Positions 8,553-16,542 are shown, numbered from the stretch's first letter. The stretch: 64,000 bases of DNA from Trebonia sp963795335 (GCA_963795335.1 CAWCHI010000015.1:1-64000); one strand, 5' to 3'. The notes: generated by a model from the letters alone, not told the origin. A program made the numbers and translations.

Positions 8553-9818
8553 GGACGACCGGGCAGGCGACTGGCGGCACCCGGGCTGGTCATGGACAGT
8601 GCGGCACGGCAGGCTGATCCCCGGGGGCTACTGGATCGCGGGCCTGCTGATCGCATTCGCCCTCGGCAACGTGCCGTCCCTGGTTACCGCTAACTGGAAG
8701 TCCGCCACGACCTGGGTATCGCTGTGGCTCAGCATGGCCGCGGCCGTGATCTCCGCGGTGGCCTTCGGGTTCGCGGAGATAACCCGACGCAGCCGTGACC
8801 GGATGATCGCCCGGAACGGCACCGCGTACGTCATCCAGGAACAGGCCCGCTTCTGGGACGAGGACAAGGCGGCGCGATTCCGCGTGGGCATCCGCCGCCA
8901 CTTCGCCCGGGTCATCCAGGTCCCGGGCCCGGTCGAGGCCGGACGGGGCTGGGACTGGTCCCTCGACAGCGACGCCTGGCACTGGGACGCGAAGGTCGAC
9001 GAGCTCGTCCGCGCTTTCCGGGTGCTCAGCATCGACGCAGGCCGCGACGGAGCGAATACCCCGGACGGCATTTTCCTCTGGGCCTACTGGGCAGTCGCGG
9101 CGGCATTCGGCCATGCGCGTCACAGCCGCCGACCGTAGTGCGGTCCTCGACGTCTGGCAGCGCCCGAGCCGCGCCCGGGCAGGCGACGTGGACCCGGAGA
9201 TCTGGTCCCTGCGTCCGCTGCGCTTCGGGTCGGCCTCGGCCACCGGAGCGGACGGGCTGCGGTTCTCGGAGCATCTCTGGCCCGCCAATGTCGAGCTGTC
9301 CAGGATTCCCTCCCGGCGGCGGGACGCGCCGCAGCGCGGACGGCCGGATCGTCAGCGTGCTGCTCCTGAGGTTCAGCGCATCCGACTGGGGTCCGCTGCC
9401 CGCTGTGACCGAGCCAGAGCCACAGGGCCCGCTGACCCTAGGGCTCAGCTTCGCTGTGAGCGCGCTTCCGCCAGGCTCATTGGTCGCAGAAGTCCACGAG
9501 CTGCGCTGTGTCCCCCCGGCCGCACCGTCCGGGGCCCAGTTCCCGTGGGAACAGTTCCCCACCCTGGCTGCCGAAGCATCCGGCTGGATCGAACGCAAGG
9601 CCAAGGAACTGCACGGCCACACGCTCTTGCTAGGCACCCTGCTGCCCCAGGAAGTCGGCCTGGGCCTGGGCATCCTGGCAGGCCAGGAATCCCGCCGGAC
9701 CTCGTGGCCCGATCACCTGTGGCCGATCGTCCGGGACCCGCGCGGCGCCCTCGTCGTCCCCAACCTCGACCTCGGCCAGGCAGCCATGGCCCCCGTCCGC
9801 ACCAACGCGGGAGCCTGA
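8545..9818 (+). CDS. Membrane-anchored SAVED-like effector (2TM + SAVED), type III-associated (frameshifted)
   Basis: The ATG at 8545 overlaps the previous stop. Residues 28-85 contain two transmembrane helices: WIAGLLIAFALGNVPSLVTA and WVSLWLSMAAAVISAVAFGF. A soluble domain of about 330 residues follows, with two similar halves. The first holds GIFLWAYWAVAAAFGHRVTA and LDVWQRPS (9060-9170). The second holds HGHTLLLGTLLPQEVGLGLG with WPDHLWPIV and LVVPNLDLG (9610-9780). A hydrophobic strand, a P/Y-x2-EA/VA turn and a G-x-G helix occurring twice fit the SAVED domain, itself a pair of fused CARF-like units that bind cyclic oligonucleotides. A 2TM-SAVED layout is known from CBASS Cap14. In a type III operon it should answer Cas10-made cyclic oligoadenylate. 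Frame changes lie near 9110 and 9330. Confidence 0.55.
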
Positions 9819-9822
9819 CCAG

Positions 9823-10612
9823 ATGCCAGTGATCGTCGAGCTCCACCTGCGCGCCGAACGCGTGACCCGCACCCCGTACGTGCCCGACTACCGTCCAGCT
9901 GCACGGCCTGGCCTGCGCGCTCTTCGAAGGCGTCTTCTCCGAAAACCACGAGTCCCAGGCCAAGCCCTTCTCGATCTGGCCGCTGACCCCGGTCGCCGAC
10001 GGCTGGCTGCTGCGCGCCGCCTGGCTGGCGGCCGGCTTCCCCCAGCAGGTCCTCGCATCCTGCGGCCAGCTGCGCGTCGGCCCGATCTTCTGCGCGGTCA
10101 CCGACCTGGCCCTCCACCCAGAGTCCTTCACGGACATCGCCAGCGGCGAGGCCTGTAACGGAGTCCACCTGGACTTCCGCTCCCCGACCTACTTCGCCCA
10201 GAACAGCGCCCGCATCATCACCCCCGAGCCCCGCCTGATCGCCGGGTCCTGGCGGCGCCACTGGAACACCCACGCCGACCCCAGCCTGCGGATCCCCGAA
10301 GAGGACTGGCGTGTCCTCACCCAGTCCCTCCGCCTGACCGAATTCGACCTGAGCACGCAGCGCCGCGACTCCGGCTACGGCCACGGCAGCCATGGCTTCA
10401 CCGGCACTGCCACCCTCCGCCTGGACACGAAGGCCTCCGCCGAAACCCGTGCCCAGTTCACCGCACTAGCCCGCTACGCGACTTTCACCGGCACCGGCGC
10501 CCAGTCGACCCACGGCTTCGGCGCTACAACTACCACACTCATATCCGTCCGGTCCGGTTCCCGCATCGAAGACCGAAACTCGGTTACCACCACCCGCGCG
10601 GCGGACACCTAG
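9823..10612 (+). CDS. cas6: Cas6 crRNA-processing endoribonuclease, copy 1 (frameshifted once)
   Basis: Begins PVIVELHLRAERVTRTPYVP. After a frame change near 9895 it continues LHGLACALFEGVFSENHES, KPFSIWPLTPV, DFRSPTYFAQNSARI, PRLIAGSWRRHWN, GFTGTATLRLDT and FTGTGAQSTHGFGA. These are the conserved Cas6 blocks: an N-terminal ferredoxin-like fold with LHGLACALFE, and the C-terminal G-rich loops. It ends at a TAG at 10610, 80 bp before array 1. Cas6 cuts the repeat RNA on the 5' side of its last eight bases and would serve both arrays here. It is the paralogue of the gene at 11956, with which it shares about every motif. Confidence 0.85.
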
Positions 10613-10691
10613 GTCCTAGCCCGAGCCCCTGCTCGCGTTCGCGTTCGCGTCGTCACATTTTTGCTCCTTTAAAACTCCAAAAAGGACCTTA
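10613..10691 (+). promoter_or_regulatory. Probable leader of CRISPR array 1
   Basis: Seventy-nine bases without coding potential lie between cas6 and the first repeat. They include an AT-rich run around 10660-10690 (TTTTTGCTCC, TTTAAAACTCC) that stands out from the GC-rich surroundings. Array orientation (conserved ATAGAAAC end downstream in the + direction) places the leader here. No specific promoter motif is certain. Confidence 0.4.
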
Positions 10692-11301
10692 AGGATCAGT
10701 GGCAGCCCGATATCAAGGGCATAGAAACCACACTCCACAGGAGCACACGACGCCACGAGGTGACAAGGTCGCAAAGCCCAGCCCGACATCAAGGGCATAG
10801 AAACGGACGAGCCACCAGACGAACAGGACGTACAGGACGCGTCGCAAAGCCCAGCCCGACATCAAGGGCATAGAAACGGGGTCCGCCTGGCCGATCCGCG
10901 GCGACAGGCAGGTCGCAAAGCCCAGCCCGACATCAATGGCATAGAAACCTGGTGCTGACCAGCTCACGCTGAGTTGCGAGGGCGTCGCAAAGCTCAGCCC
11001 GACATCAAGGGCATAGAAACGGTCGCCGGCTGAGCAGTCGACCACGTCCAATCACTTCGGCGTCGCAAAGCCCAGCCCGACATCAAGGGCATAGAAACGA
11101 TGGTGTTCACGTGGCCTCCGTTGTTCACGTAAACCGTCGCAAAGCCCAGCCCGACATCAAGGGCATAGAAACGTGCCAACCCAGAAGTCCGACGCTGCCA
11201 AAGGCCAGGGCGTCGCAAGGCCCAGCCCGACATCAAGGGCATAGAAACTTGCTCCTGCCTTTGATCAGTGCTCGTGACACGGGCCAGTCGCAAAGCACAG
11301 G
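10692..11301 (+). CRISPR. CRISPR array 1: nine repeats (first and last degenerate), eight spacers
   Basis: The consensus repeat is 37 bp, beginning GTCGCAAAGCCCAGCCCGAC and ending ATCAAGGGCATAGAAAC. Repeats start at 10692, 10768, 10841, 10912, 10984, 11062, 11136, 11212 and 11287. The first keeps only its 3' half (GCAGCCCGATATCAAGGGC onward), and the last only its first ~14 bases. Single substitutions occur in the repeats at 10912 (AAT for AAG), 10984 (CTC for CCC) and 11212. Spacers are 34-41 bp. The 3' end would leave an AUAGAAAC 5' handle on crRNAs, usual for type III. ORFs predicted through the array are translations of the repeat and not genes. Confidence 0.97.
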
Positions 11302-11589
11302 TTTTCTGCTGCGCGAACGGCGGACTTGGAGGGCGGCCCGGGCGCGGCTTCGGTGGCGTCCAGATCACAGCGGCGGCCGGGCCACTGGCCGGCCGTGGAC
11401 TGAGTCCGTGCTGCGCGGCAACGGACTACGCAGGGGTCCGCCCCCTGGCCCAGGCGGGCGAACTTGCCGTCTGCCGGGCCTGCTAGCCGGACTGAAAGCT
11501 GCGGTTCTTCGTGAGCTCGGTCGGCCAAGGGCCCCCGACGAGAACAGAAGCCCCCAGACCAGGTACCAGCCGAAGATCGAGACGCTGGA
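11302..11589. other. Intergenic or degenerate stretch after array 1
   Basis: No recognisable gene. A + frame reads LLAGLKAAVLRELGRPRAP just before 11590 and might be the broken upstream part of the Cmr1-like gene, but no Cmr1 motif is readable in it. If Cmr1 was once complete, about 250 N-terminal residues are missing between the array and 11590. Confidence 0.35.
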
Positions 11590-11943
11590 GTGGCTGACGT
11601 GACCCAGGGGGAAAGTGATCACTTCACCGTGGGCGCACTCGGGCTGGCGGTCGTCTTCAAGGACAATTTCACGGTCAACGCGGATAGGGGCACGGAAAAG
11701 CTACGCCGGGCTTCGCCGTTGTGGCTGCGTGCCGTCGGGGCGAAGGACAACTGGCGGCTGCTGTCGTTCGCGTTCTTGGGCCAGTTCCTGCCAGGACCGA
11801 ACGCACCCCGGATACATCTCTGGCAGGGAGGTCAGGGCAGGGAACTCCGGGTAGTCGACGACGACGTGCGGTCGCTTGCCCAGCAGTGGATCACGGCGCT
11901 GCACGACGACCAGTCCTTCGAAGACTCAGCAAAACGGACCTGA
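11590..11943 (+). CDS. Cmr1-like RAMP, C-terminal fragment
   Basis: The 117-residue product from GTG 11590 reads FTVGALGLAVVFKDNFTVN, then RRASPLWLRAVG, NWRLLSFAFLGQFLPGPNAP and ELRVVDDDVRSLAQQWITAL. The sequence order (GLP/A-VF-FKD, R-ASPLWLR-V, LLSFAFL--FLP, QWI) corresponds to the C-terminal part of the III-B RAMP Cmr1, whose full length is 300-450 residues. The N-terminal RAMP half is absent. It lies between array 1 and a second cas6, 12 bp upstream of the latter. The likely reading is a relic of another type III module brought in with that cas6, or a fragment reused in the present complex. Assignment rests on the motif pattern only. Confidence 0.5.
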   Translation: MADVTQGESDHFTVGALGLAVVFKDNFTVNADRGTEKLRRASPLWLRAVGAKDNWRLLSFAFLGQFLPGPNAPRIHLWQGGQGRELRVVDDDVRSLAQQWITALHDDQSFEDSAKRT

Positions 11944-11955
11944 CTGGTAGCGAGC

Positions 11956-12681
11956 ATGCCCACTGTCATCACAATGCGCCTGAAGGCCACCTGGGCCGTC
12001 CGCCCTGACACGAAGCAACTGCACGGATTGGCGTGCGCCCTGTTCGAGGACACCCAAGGCGATCACGCGGGGCAGCACAAACCGTGGGCCGTATGGCCGC
12101 TGCGCCCAGGCGGATCACCTGAGGAATGGGAATGGCGAGCTGCCTGGCTGCCAGACTCGGTTCCGCCAGTCGCCGCCGTCACGGCGGACCTGATCCGCGT
12201 CGGGCACGTCAGCTGCACCGTAACCGAAAGCCAGCAGCGTCGCGCCTCGCACGCAGTACTCGCCAGCGGCCCTCCGCTGGCAGCCGTCACGGCCAGGTTC
12301 GCAAGTCCCACCTACTTTTCCCGGAACGGCGCGGACACGGTTACCCCGGACCCGCGGCTTATCGCTGGCTCCTGGCTGCGCCGGTGGAATGCCTCGCTTC
12401 CCGACGAAGACCCGCTGACCATCAGCGACAGCGAATGGACCGCGGTCAGCCGTTCCTTGCTGCTGGCCGCCTTCGACCTGCGCACAGAGCCGTGCGACAG
12501 CGGCCACGGCCGCCACCGCCTCGGCTTCACCGGCACTGCAACCCTGCAGATAGCAAGGAACGCCCCGCCCGCCTCCAGGAAGATCCTCGGCGCCCTGGCC
12601 CGCTTCGCGGAGTTTTCCGGCACCGGCGCCCAGACCACCCACGGCTTCGGTGCGACCGCCGTGACCAGCCCTGATGCCTGA
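11956..12681 (+). CDS. cas6: Cas6 crRNA-processing endoribonuclease, copy 2 (intact)
   Basis: The open frame of 241 residues has all Cas6 blocks: ITMRLKATWAVRPDTKQLHG, LACALFEDTQGDHAGQHKPW, RFASPTYFSRNGADTVTPDP, RLIAGSWLRRWNASLPDED, LGFTGTATLQIARN and FAEFSGTGAQTTHGFGATAV. Length and layout are normal for type III Cas6. It shares the same motifs as copy 1 (LHGLACALFE, SPTYF, LIAGSW-R-W, GFTGTATL, GTGAQ-THGFGA), so the two are paralogues. The two arrays have the same repeat, so both copies could process the same transcripts. It starts 12 bp after the Cmr1-like fragment and precedes array 2. It is one of the few intact genes in this region. Confidence 0.92.
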   Translation: MPTVITMRLKATWAVRPDTKQLHGLACALFEDTQGDHAGQHKPWAVWPLRPGGSPEEWEWRAAWLPDSVPPVAAVTADLIRVGHVSCTVTESQQRRASHAVLASGPPLAAVTARFASPTYFSRNGADTVTPDPRLIAGSWLRRWNASLPDEDPLTISDSEWTAVSRSLLLAAFDLRTEPCDSGHGRHRLGFTGTATLQIARNAPPASRKILGALARFAEFSGTGAQTTHGFGATAVTSPDA

Positions 12682-12871
12682 CTTCTTGGACCTTGTACAC
12701 GGCGATGCGGAAACCGCGGAATCCGCCTCGGTCAGCGCGGGTCAAAATAGCAGGTCAGAGGGTTGTCCTCCTTCGAGTGCCCGGTTTGACCGGCCTCTCG
12801 GATACGCTACCGGCAAGGCCCGCGCGACGGCCCGCAACGCCGCAGGTCACAGGGCCCAGAAACTGGCATCT
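12682..12871 (+). promoter_or_regulatory. Probable leader of CRISPR array 2
   Basis: There are 190 bp between cas6 copy 2 and the first complete repeat. They are not coding as far as I can see. A TTGACC at about 12785 and a following TACGCT are too close to form a normal promoter pair. It contains CACAGGGCCCAGAAACTGG just before the array, which faintly recalls repeat sequence. Function as leader is inferred from array polarity. Confidence 0.35.
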
Positions 12872-13565
12872 GTCGCAAAGCCCAGCCCGACATCAAGGGC
12901 ATAGAAACGTCTTCTTGTAGGTGCCGATCTGGGTCTTGTTGCTTCCCTTGACGTCGCAAAGCCCAGCCCGACATCAAGGGCATAGAAACCCGAGGGCGGC
13001 GCCATTGGCCATGCGAATGTCCTGATCTGTCGCAAAGCCCAGCCCGACATCAAGGGCATAGAAACTACATCCTCGGGTGGGTAACCGACCAGAAGAGGTC
13101 GGTCGCAAAGCCCAGCCCGACATCAAGGGCATAGAAACCCCAGCCAAACAGCTACAGACACCACCCGGCAGCAGCGTCGCAAAGCCCAGCCCGACATCAA
13201 GGGCATAGAAACGTTGGAGCTGTTTACAACGTTCGAGAACGAAGGTGATGCCGTCGCAAAGCCCAGCCCGACATCAAGGGCAAGAAACGGCGCCCGGGGA
13301 CACATCTGCTGGCAGATGGTTGTCGCAAAGCCCAGCCCGACATCAGGGCATAGAAACATGTACATCGCCGCTGCAAGTACGAGGGTGACGACGTCGCAAA
13401 GCCCAGCCCGACATCAAGGGCATAGAAACAGGATGAGCACGAAGTGCGGGTTCTTGGCCGCGATGGCCCGACATCAAGGGCATAGAACCAGGGGCTTAGC
13501 GGACGCTTCCTGTTAGTGACAGCGTCGGCGTGGCAATGCTCAGCCCGACGGCGGGGCGTGGAGAC
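12872..13565 (+). CRISPR. CRISPR array 2: eight good repeats plus two decayed repeats
   Basis: This array has the same 37-bp repeat as array 1. Repeats start at 12872, 12953, 13029, 13102, 13176, 13253, 13322 and 13393. The copies at 13253 and 13322 each lack one base. Spacers are 33-44 bp. A ninth copy ending at 13488 keeps only GCCCGACATCAAGGGCATAG and loses one A of GAAAC. A tenth, at 13530-13565 (GTGGCAATGCTCAGCCCGAC, then GGCGGGGCGTGGAGAC), is a heavily mutated fossil. Progressive decay toward high coordinates marks this as the leader-distal end, agreeing with a leader at 12682-12871. Confidence 0.96.
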
Positions 13566-13830
13566 TGTACTTCAGTAAGCGCGTATGCGCCGCGCCCGAT
13601 CGACTTCTCAGCCGAGCGAGCCTGTCTCGCCTCCCGTCATGCCGGAGCTGCCGCGGCACTATCCGACAGGTTACAGTTTCGTAACTGCGCTAGGCGGGGC
13701 TCCTCAGACCGGGGAGCCAATAAGGGAGCCAACGTTGGTAGGAGCCAGGCAGCGTCAGGCGATGACTAGCCAGGAATTCCGCAGGTAAGCGGCACGTAGG
13801 ACCATAGTCCGCGCCATACAACGACCAGTC
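13566..13830. other. Intergenic region between array 2 and the tRNA fragment
   Basis: There is no supported gene. Short ORFs on both strands have no recognisable motif. It contains repeated GGGAGCCAA/GGAGCC words around 13710-13750 that could be recombinase arm sites, but this is only a visual impression. No integrase gene is readable. Confidence 0.35.
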
Positions 13831-13881
13831 GGATGCGCCTGAAAAGCGGAAGGTCGGCGGTTCGACCCCGCCCCTGACCAC
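13831..13881 (+). other. 3' half of a tRNA-Phe gene (probable attachment-site scar)
   Basis: The stretch GCGCCTGAAAAGCGGAAGG gives an anticodon loop CTGAAAA (anticodon GAA, phenylalanine) followed by the variable loop. GGCGG-TTCGACC-CCGCC forms a perfect T arm, and CCCTGACCACA is the 3' acceptor strand with discriminator. No matching 5' acceptor (expected GGTCAGG) or D arm occurs upstream, so this is not a complete tRNA. A 3' tRNA segment is what site-specific integration leaves at one end of an element. A minus-strand ORF across it (with VEPPTFRFSG) is the well-known spurious translation of such a site. Confidence 0.75.
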
Positions 13882-13902
13882 AGCCTTCAGGCAAGACCTT
13901 AG

Positions 13903-13940
13903 CCCTCTCACCTGCGCATTCAGCAGGAAGAGGGTTTTTC
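13903..13940 (+). terminator. Rho-independent terminator after the tRNA fragment
   Basis: CCCTCTCACCTGC and GCAGGAAGAGGG form an interrupted stem around a short loop, followed by TTTTTCTT. It probably terminated the original tRNA transcript and was carried along with the attachment site. Confidence 0.7.
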
Positions 13941-14060
13941 TTATGGCGCGAGCTCCCCTTGCCGGGGTCAAGATCCCCGCAGATTCCCTACAACTTGGCC
14001 AGAGCCGGGCCTGGCCGCCCCGTCAGCCAGGGAGGTAGGCCGCCAGCGCCTGGCTCGGGC

Positions 14061-14666
14061 TCATCTGCCGATGGCGAGGGCGAGAAGGGTATTGACCGCG
14101 GTTTCGATCGGGCGGGTATCCCGGTGCACCTGGGCGAGTAGAAGTGCCCCTTCGAGCGTGGCGAGCAGGGTGATGGCGAGGTCGTCCGGGTCGATGTCGC
14201 GCGGGAGCTTCCCGTCGGCGTGAAGGGATCTAAGTCCGTAGCCGATGGCGGCCGCCCACTGGTCGAACCCTGCCGCGATCAGCGCTCTGGCCTCGGGGTC
14301 ACTCTCGGCGAGCTGGCCCGCGAGCGAGCCAAGTGCGCAGCCCCCCTTGGCCTGGGTGCGCTTCGCTGCGGCGAGGACCATGTTCCGCCACGTCTCGACG
14401 CCGTTTGGGCTGCTGAGTGCGCGCCGATTGCGATTGACGATGGCGTCGGCTTGGTAGTCGATGACCGCCTGGACGAGGTCGTCCTTGTCGGGGAAGTAGT
14501 GGTAGAGCTGCGAGCCGCTGACTCCCGCCGCCGCCTTGACGTCCTCGAGGAAGGTGCCCGCCACCCCCCGCTCGTGGATCAGCGCGGCCGCCTTCTCCAC
14601 TATCCGCGCCCGGGTGCGCTGGCCCTTGGGGGTGAGCCTCGGCCTGGCGCTGGTGTCGTTGTCCAT
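14061..14666 (-). CDS. TetR-family transcriptional regulator
   Basis: The 201-residue protein has an N-terminal DNA-binding domain: GQRTRARIVEKAAALIHERG as helix 1, then FLEDVKAAAGVSGSQLYHYF with DKDDLVQAV as the helix-turn-helix and helix 4. A ligand-binding domain of the LmrA/YxaF-like kind (PF16925-like, with GGCALGSLAGQLAESDP) follows. It is divergent from the SDR gene that starts at 14762, with 95 bp between them. This is the usual arrangement for a repressor of the neighbouring oxidoreductase. The ligand is unknown. All residues expected for a functional HTH are present. Confidence 0.9.
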   Translation of the reverse strand: MDNDTSARPRLTPKGQRTRARIVEKAAALIHERGVAGTFLEDVKAAAGVSGSQLYHYFPDKDDLVQAVIDYQADAIVNRNRRALSSPNGVETWRNMVLAAAKRTQAKGGCALGSLAGQLAESDPEARALIAAGFDQWAAAIGYGLRSLHADGKLPRDIDPDDLAITLLATLEGALLLAQVHRDTRPIETAVNTLLALAIGR

Positions 14667-14680
14667 GCCCCCACCCTAGC

Positions 14681-14725
14681 AACTTTGAGTTTGACAGCCC
14701 AGTCTCGGCTGTGCCAAAGTGAGTT
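14681..14725. promoter_or_regulatory. Divergent promoter with probable TetR operator
   Basis: Between tetR and the SDR gene lie AACTTTGAGTTTGACA and, 20 bp further, CCAAAGTGAGTTTTGCAA. Both contain TGAGTTT in direct orientation, and AGCC-N7-GGCT lies between them. TTGACA at 14691 is a good -35 for the + strand. The repeated TGAGTTT words are the best operator candidates. Confidence 0.45.
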
Positions 14726-14761
14726 TTGCAACCCATTTTTACTGGAGAGGACAAACAGCTG

Positions 14762-15511
14762 ATGACTGACCTCAAGGGCAAGACGGCTCTGGTAACGGGC
14801 TCGACGAGCGGGATCGGCAGGGCAACGGCCATCGCCCTGGCCGCCCGCGGCGCCCGCGTGCTGGTAGTCGGCCGCAATGAAGGACGAGCCAGGGACGTGG
14901 TCGCCGAGATCGAGAGCAGCGGAGGCAGCGCAACGTACCGGCTCGCCACGCTGAGCGATCTCGAATCGGCCCTGGACCTGGTCCGGTGGGCGACCGAGGC
15001 GGGTGACGGCCACGTCGACATCCTCATCAACAATGCCGGCGTCGCCCTGCTCGGGCCGAGCAGCGCCGCCACCGAGGCAGAGTTCGACGAGACCTTCGCG
15101 CTGAACGTCAAGGTCCCGTTCTTCCTCGTCGCGGAGCTCGCGCCGGCCATGGCCGAGCGCGGATGGGGCTCGGTCGTCAACGTCAGCACGATGGTCGCGA
15201 GCTTCGGGCAGGCCGGCATGGCCATGTACGGCGCCAGCCGGGCCGCCCTCGAGCTGCTGACGAAGGCCTGGGCCGCCGAATACGGCCCGAGTGGCGTCCG
15301 GGTCAACGCCGTCGCCCCCGGCCCGACGCGCACCGCGCTGATGGAAGCCATCCCCGCGGAGATGGTGAACCAGCTCGCGACGCTGGCGCCGGCTGGCCGC
15401 GTGGCCCGGCCCGAGGAACTCGCCGCGGCGATCGTCTTCCTCGCCAGCGACGAGGCCAGCTTCGTCCACGGCGTCACCCTGGCGGTCGACGGGGGCCGGG
15501 TCGCGACGTGA
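14762..15511 (+). CDS. SDR-family NAD(P)-dependent oxidoreductase
   Basis: This classical short-chain dehydrogenase has 249 residues from ATG 14762, chosen over a TTG at 14726 because GGAGAGG lies just upstream. Cofactor site TGSTSGIGRATAIALAARGA, NNAG motif (ILINNAGVALLG), catalytic Ser in NVSTMVASFG, and YGASRAALELL carrying Tyr-x3-Arg where Lys is usual. Usual PGPTRTALM after the catalytic region. The substitution of Lys by Arg in Y-x3-K is unusual, and activity may differ. The substrate cannot be inferred; the divergent TetR suggests induction by a small molecule related to its substrate. Confidence 0.9.
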   Translation: MTDLKGKTALVTGSTSGIGRATAIALAARGARVLVVGRNEGRARDVVAEIESSGGSATYRLATLSDLESALDLVRWATEAGDGHVDILINNAGVALLGPSSAATEAEFDETFALNVKVPFFLVAELAPAMAERGWGSVVNVSTMVASFGQAGMAMYGASRAALELLTKAWAAEYGPSGVRVNAVAPGPTRTALMEAIPAEMVNQLATLAPAGRVARPEELAAAIVFLASDEASFVHGVTLAVDGGRVAT

Positions 15512-15647
15512 CGCCAGCAGCAGCGCGGCGGCGTCCACCGGGCGGCTCCGTGGGTCGGCGGCAGGATGACCACCGTGCGGGCTGCCCGCGAGACGACGCC
15601 CTCACGAAGTGCCCTGTCATGCAGGACCTATCCGATCGGAGAAGCGC

Positions 15648-16542
15648 ATGAGCAAGTTCGACGCCCAATTCGCCGGGAGGCTCGACGGCCAGACCGTCCT
15701 GGTCACCGGCGCCAAGGGCGGTATCGGCCGTGAGACAGCCCAAGACAGCGGGCAACAGCGGCGCGACCGTGCTGTTGCACGCACGGCGCGCTGACGAGGC
15801 CAGGCGGGCAGCGGACCTGCTGTCCGTCAACGGCAACGGCAAGGGCCGGTACCTGGCCGTGGCCGGGGACCTGGGCTCGCTCGCCGGCGTCCGCGAGCTG
15901 GCTGAGGCGGTGCGCCAGGCGAGCCCGAAGGGCCTGAACGGGCTGGTCAACAACGCCGGCGCGGCCTTCGCCGCCAGGGCCCTGTCCCCGGACGGCTACG
16001 AGCGGACGATCGCGATCAACCACATCGCTGCCGCAGCGCTGACGGAGTCGCTGCTCGACCTCCTGCGCAAGGGAGCCGACGAGTTCGCCGCGCCCTCCCG
16101 GGTCGTGATCATGACGGCGCTGATCGAGTCGCGGGGCAACCCGATCACCGACTGGAGCTACCCCGGCAAGTACGCCCAGATGCACGCCTACGCCGACGCC
16201 AAGCTCCTGGCGCTGATGTACACCTACGCCATGGCCCGGCGGCACCAAGGGGACGGCCTGACCTTCAACGCGGTCAGCCCGGGCGCCGTCAAAACCACTC
16301 TCGGCAGCAAGGCCGGCGGACCGTTCAAACTGCTCGAGGCGTTGACCAACCCGTTCGTCGGGCCGCCGGAGAAGGGGTCACGCGGCTGCGTCCGGCTGCT
16401 GGCCGATCCGGAGCTCGCGACCGCGACCGGCGGCTACTACAGCTCGGCCAAGCTCAAGAAGTCATCCAAGAAGTCCCGCGACCATGACGCCCAGGACCGG
16501 GTGTACGAGCAGACCCAACGCGAACTGCGCAACCACAACTGA
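15648..16542 (+). CDS. Second SDR-family oxidoreductase (one frameshift)
   Basis: From ATG 15648 the frame reads DGQTVLVTGAKGGIGRETA, the glycine-rich cofactor loop, and is then interrupted near 15735. The rest is open from 15730 to 16542: GATVLLHARRADEARRAAD, GLNGLVNNAGAAFAAR, TIAINHIAAAALTESL and YAQMHAYADAKLLALM, with Tyr-x3-Lys in the form YADAK. A downstream FNAVSPGAVKTTLG is typical of the family. It resembles retinol-dehydrogenase-like SDRs. Total about 297 residues. It follows the first SDR in the same direction after 136 bp, so the two may form a transcription unit under the same TetR. The lone frameshift may be a sequencing error. Confidence 0.8.

Noticed and set aside
880..10612. 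Interpretation of the cas operon as a true pseudogene cluster
   Set aside because: Each frame keeps its conserved motifs and overlapping starts, and essential genes elsewhere in the window show the same single-base shifts.
11111..11602. 163-codon + ORF running from array 1 into the gap
   Set aside because: Its first third is CRISPR repeat and spacer. The remainder shows no motif and is probably only a remnant near the Cmr1-like fragment.
10713..13365. Several minus-strand ORFs with repeated ALDVGLGFAT or SGWALRR
   Set aside because: They are translations of the CRISPR repeat, with no independent support.
13690..13971. Minus-strand ORF containing VEPPTFRFSG
   Set aside because: It is the antisense reading of the tRNA-Phe fragment, a well-known spurious protein at attachment sites.
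14299..15573. 424-codon minus-strand ORF across the TetR/SDR region
   Set aside because: It conflicts with intact, motif-complete genes on both sides and has no family features.
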